Below are positions 62,101 to 64,000 of a stretch of 64,000 nucleotides of DNA, piece by piece. The DNA is taken from NCBI RefSeq assembly GCF_964204865.1, contig NC_135264.1:1984001-2048000 (forward strand), given 5' to 3'. This DNA comes from Styela clava (lineage: Eukaryota; Chordata; Ascidiacea; Stolidobranchia; Styelidae). The notes below the pieces were generated by a model. That model worked only from the letters and a program-made list of their open reading frames with translations, did not search any database and was not told where the DNA came from. Position 1 is the stretch's first letter; every line of letters starts with the position of its first letter. Made by a program: the position numbers and the translations under genes.

Positions 62101-62496
62101 CAGAAATTACAACCGAACGAAGACTCCCTTTATAGACCAATCGAAAGAGAAACTAGGGTTTTCAATCCTGTTGTAATACCCAAAAAATTACAAAAAGAAT
62201 TACCATATAAAGTAAGACCGAAGTTACGAAGAGAAAAAATAGAAAGCAGACAAGAAGGAATGATGAAAGTTGCGATTGTCAGAGAACCGAAAGATAGAAA
62301 AATAGTCGAACTTATGACAGCATTGCGTGCGCTTGATCATGACAAAAAGAAAAAGACCAAACAAGAGAAGAGGGTCAAATATCTCAAGCACAGAGAAATG
62401 TTAGAAAAAGAGGAAATCAAAAATAAATGGAAACATAAAGAAGCAAAAAGGAAAGCTTACGCAATGCTGAATCAAAAACAGAAGAAGAAAAGATAG
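59146..62496 (+). CDS. BMS1: BMS1 ribosome biogenesis GTPase, single exon, 1116 aa
   Basis: Residues 1-70 are Lys/Arg-rich with a nuclear/nucleolar look. The GTPase domain begins with P-loop GPPKVGKT at 90-97, has ECPND at 133-137 in the place of the DxxG switch and THLD at 185-188 as the guanine-specificity motif. An AARP2CN-type region follows, then long acidic Ser/Asp/Glu stretches (about 455-640) and the conserved Bms1/Tsr1 C-terminal region (for example RPGMYVRIELHDIPCEFVKY and MFNSSLEVAKFEGA), ending KQKKKR. BMS1 works in the SSU processome in the nucleolus, binding Rcl1 and driving 18S rRNA maturation (family knowledge). Human BMS1 is 1282 aa; the difference lies mainly in the acidic middle. 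The whole gene is one exon, unlike the esterase and protease genes here. AATAAA occurs at about 62817. Confidence 0.97.
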   Translation: MDVDVDNKPSKQHKVRKAGRKAEKRKLKEDNSREDATTKKKNPKAYAIQSVNKLAKSFHRAQDIKTKKHHIPVVDRTPQVPPPVVVAIVGPPKVGKTTLLQCIIKNYTKQKLTNIQGPVTVVSGKNRRLTIIECPNDISAMIDIAKIADLVLLLVDAGFGFEMETFEFLNICQVHGMPKIMGVLTHLDAIDNAKKIKKTKKLLKHRFWTEIYQGAKLFYLSRMVYGEYQKMEIHNLCRFISVMKFRPLIWRSTHSYLLTDRMEDLTDPEKIRQDSICNRNISLYGYVRGMPLKNLSSIHIPGVGDQIIKNISFLPDPCPLPEKGEKRQRRTLDVKERLIYAPMSGVGGIIYDKDAVYIDVQSSTQRNNGQVGEIETIDNEIVDDSMIGTMTLSKQTIDHKMEKSQFSLLEGMKPITNNEAESMIEMPMEEKTFDVETNRVRRRAVFSMKDGEQQDSTSDDDEEGYQSGDSDDESCNESENGIEEPNGISESKLKWKENLKLKAQNLYIHRQKMMKNLPKLVYGKIEIKSDTSESEEDEKVAGDLFVVKRNMKAKKNTKDNKDCNITLRRQHGDENSEDIRQSISDCFVTGDWNQDEDASHLLQEDENLYGDFEDLETGQSFTSGAKDNESDSDDVDTVRIKKPDDREARLREKRLARKRKMKEIFDREYDVSQENGEVTTASGSLFDSVKTELAEQAKLNRAEFEDMDDATRVQYEGYRPGMYVRIELHDIPCEFVKYFNPTYPVIAGGLLATEIQTGFIRVRVKKHRWYPKILKTRNPMIFSMGWRRFQSLPMYYMEDHNLRQRYLKYTPQNMHCWAVMWGPLCPQGTGFLAIQALANRDVPNFRITASGTILESDKSTKLVKKLKLIGYPYKIFKNTCFVKGMFNSSLEVAKFEGAAIRTVSGIRGQIKRAVTDGPNNSGGSEAGSFRASFEDRILMSDIVFCRTWCPVDVPKFFLNCANLMLPDKDSWSAMKTVGQLRHEKDQKLQPNEDSLYRPIERETRVFNPVVIPKKLQKELPYKVRPKLRREKIESRQEGMMKVAIVREPKDRKIVELMTALRALDHDKKKKTKQEKRVKYLKHREMLEKEEIKNKWKHKEAKRKAYAMLNQKQKKKR

Positions 62497-63149
62497 GAAA
62501 TTTAGTTACACTTGAAGAGCTTCTCATTGTATCTTATATGCTAAATTAAAGCATGAAAGCTATTCAGAATTTTCGACTTATAAGGGCATTAACTAAATAG
62601 ATACCAAATAGAAACAATTTTCTTTTACATTTATTAATATCATCCAATTGTATTTTCCACTAAGGCAGCCAGTGTTATGTTGATTGATCCATAGTAATTT
62701 TTTGAAAAGAGAGATATTGCATGAAAGGCAGTGTTTCTATTCTTGCATATTCTTTGAAAATACTTTTAGGGGATTTATTTGTGTTTCTTAGCTAAATTTT
62801 TCGAATAATGTTAATTGAATAAACAAACAGTCTACTGTCAGGTAGCTTACATGTCATTTTTTTCTCGTACTGCATCTTGTTTAAAAGACATGTATTTGTG
62901 TCAAAACTAAGGTTATTTGCATACTACTGTATTTGAAATGGTATTGTAATTATTGATGCCATCATAGACTAATGCTAAATTGTGCTTTCATGTATGTCTT
63001 TCTCCCTCCTCTGGATAGGAACAGTCCTATTTCACTAAGTGTCTTATTATTTTCTTTGCCTAGATGATTACCTAATTTCAGGCACATTAAATTAACATTT
63101 GAGTACTGATTGGCATGAAGACTGAAGTTGTTTTGTGAATATTACAAAC
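62497..63149. other. Intergenic between BMS1 and ZMAT5
   Basis: 653 bp of AT-rich DNA, with AATAAA at about 62817. A CTAATTTCAG acceptor-like site ends near 63081. The distance is long for a tunicate-type operon, but polycistronic transcription cannot be excluded. No repeat was recognised. Confidence 0.45.
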
Positions 63150-63677
63150 ATGGGAAGACGTTATTACTGTGAATTCTGCGATCGGGCATTTTTAGACAAT
63201 CTGAATGCGAGAAAGAAGCATGTTGTGAGCAGTACGCATCAACAGTTGCGGAAGGCCTATTATGACAAATTCAAAACTAAGCAACAAAAGCTGAATGACG
63301 AACTTGCAAAGCCACGAATATGCAAATATTACCAGAATTCAGGGAATTGCCAATTTGGGTCTAGTTGCCGATACCGTCATATTAGCGATGTCGAAATAGA
63401 GAGAATAAAGAAAGAAATTAATGAAGAATCAAAAAAAGATGAAATGAGCAATAGAACTGTCAAAAACTGGCTTTCTTTAAACAAACAAAAACAAATCAGC
63501 AAAGAAAAGCTTGAGAAAACTGGTGGTGCTGCGGTCTCTGAGCGGAAAATCCCTGACATCCCTCAAACATCAACTGTACTCCCAGATTCTTTGAAGCAGT
63601 TGCCCTTTCTTCCTTTGTCGATGCAACCACCTCCAGAAGATGGTTGGCCACGACTTAATGAGGTTGAATGGGGATGA
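63150..63677 (+). CDS. ZMAT5: ZMAT5 (U11/U12 snRNP 20 kDa protein), single exon
   Basis: Starts MGRRYYCEFCDRAFLDN, a U1-C-type C2H2 zinc finger (CEFC, then H-x5-H in KKHVVSSTH). A CCCH finger follows (CKYYQNSGNCQFGSSCRYRH), then a Lys/Glu-rich helix, and the family's C-terminal PPPEDGWPRLNEVEWG. I place the start at 63150 because the family begins with this MG[KR]R motif; an in-frame ATG 15 nt upstream adds five unaligned residues. ZMAT5 is a component of the U11/U12 di-snRNP of the minor spliceosome, so this genome is expected to keep U12-type introns (inference). 175 aa, close to the family's usual 170. Intronless here. Confidence 0.95.
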   Translation: MGRRYYCEFCDRAFLDNLNARKKHVVSSTHQQLRKAYYDKFKTKQQKLNDELAKPRICKYYQNSGNCQFGSSCRYRHISDVEIERIKKEINEESKKDEMSNRTVKNWLSLNKQKQISKEKLEKTGGAAVSERKIPDIPQTSTVLPDSLKQLPFLPLSMQPPPEDGWPRLNEVEWG

Positions 63678-63929
63678 TATGATTGGGCCTTTTGACATGG
63701 ATTTCATGTTGATCATTGGTCCTTTGTAAGGCTTGCATGAATTGTAAAACAGAGTAGACAAAAAGTGGTATCTGTGCTGGCGGTGAATTGATGCTCAATT
63801 AAGAATTATTATTAAGGCATTGGATTCTTTGCGATTTCAAGGCAATATAAATTACATTGGTGAGAAACTGTGAATCAGCGTTCTAACTTGAAAAAACTGG
63901 AATCATCTTAAATTTGGACATAAATTGGT
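63678..63929. other. 3' flank of ZMAT5
   Basis: No gene seen. The canonical AATAAA is absent in the first 200 nt; GATTGATAAT-like AT-rich stretches only. Confidence 0.35.
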
Positions 63930-64000
63930 GCTCCAGAAGTGTGTGTACCAATATGGAGGTAACTAATTTTGTTCGCCTACTTTACATCAGGTTGTGTGAA
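63930..64000. mobile_element. Start of a MITE, cut by the window end
   Basis: GCTCCAGAAGTGTGTGTACC and the following 50 bp match the left part of the element at 49856-50065 with few differences. The rest lies beyond the window. Confidence 0.75.

Overview
The window is animal nuclear DNA. It is AT-rich, has split genes with GT/AG introns, and is crowded with hAT elements, MITEs, a SINE and a LINE remnant. Recognisable metazoan genes are BMS1, ZMAT5, a C2orf69 homologue, an arylsulfatase B-type gene and three arylacetamide-deacetylase-like genes. A split gene for a small peptide precursor (signal peptide, very cationic segment, acidic tail) has the layout of ascidian antimicrobial peptides, so a tunicate is my best guess. 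That guess is an inference and was not tested against any database.

Layout. 1538-9247 (minus) is a 13-exon gene that I assembled by splice phase. It encodes a secreted trypsin-like protease of 525 aa with five N-terminal cysteine-rich modules and a 21-nt microexon. 10277-10804 is a 528-bp TCTG microsatellite. 11668-14701 is a near-complete hAT transposon with a lightly broken transposase. 18033-39444 (plus) is a tandem cluster of three nine-exon AADAC-like esterase genes (411, 409 and 410 aa), with a fourth decayed copy between the second and third. 42338-43330 (minus) is a single-exon C2orf69 homologue. 44866-46401 (plus) is a single-exon arylsulfatase interrupted by one TAG codon. 47192-49165 is an imperfect tandem duplication whose two units carry different MITEs. 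49640-53069 (plus) is a four-exon gene for a 147-aa putative antimicrobial peptide precursor. 53070-59145 is a repeat-rich stretch with hAT elements, a LINE 3' end and a large inverted-repeat element. 59146-62496 and 63150-63677 (plus) are BMS1 and ZMAT5, each an uninterrupted reading frame.

How the genes relate. The esterase cluster arose by local duplication and loss. BMS1 (ribosome assembly) and ZMAT5 (minor spliceosome) are housekeeping neighbours. The protease and the peptide precursor are both predicted to be secreted, but nothing in the sequence links them functionally. The split genes are not visible as single open frames. Their exon coordinates come from reading the sequence for acceptor and donor sites, codon phase and family motifs, and the phases close exactly in all five assembled split genes.
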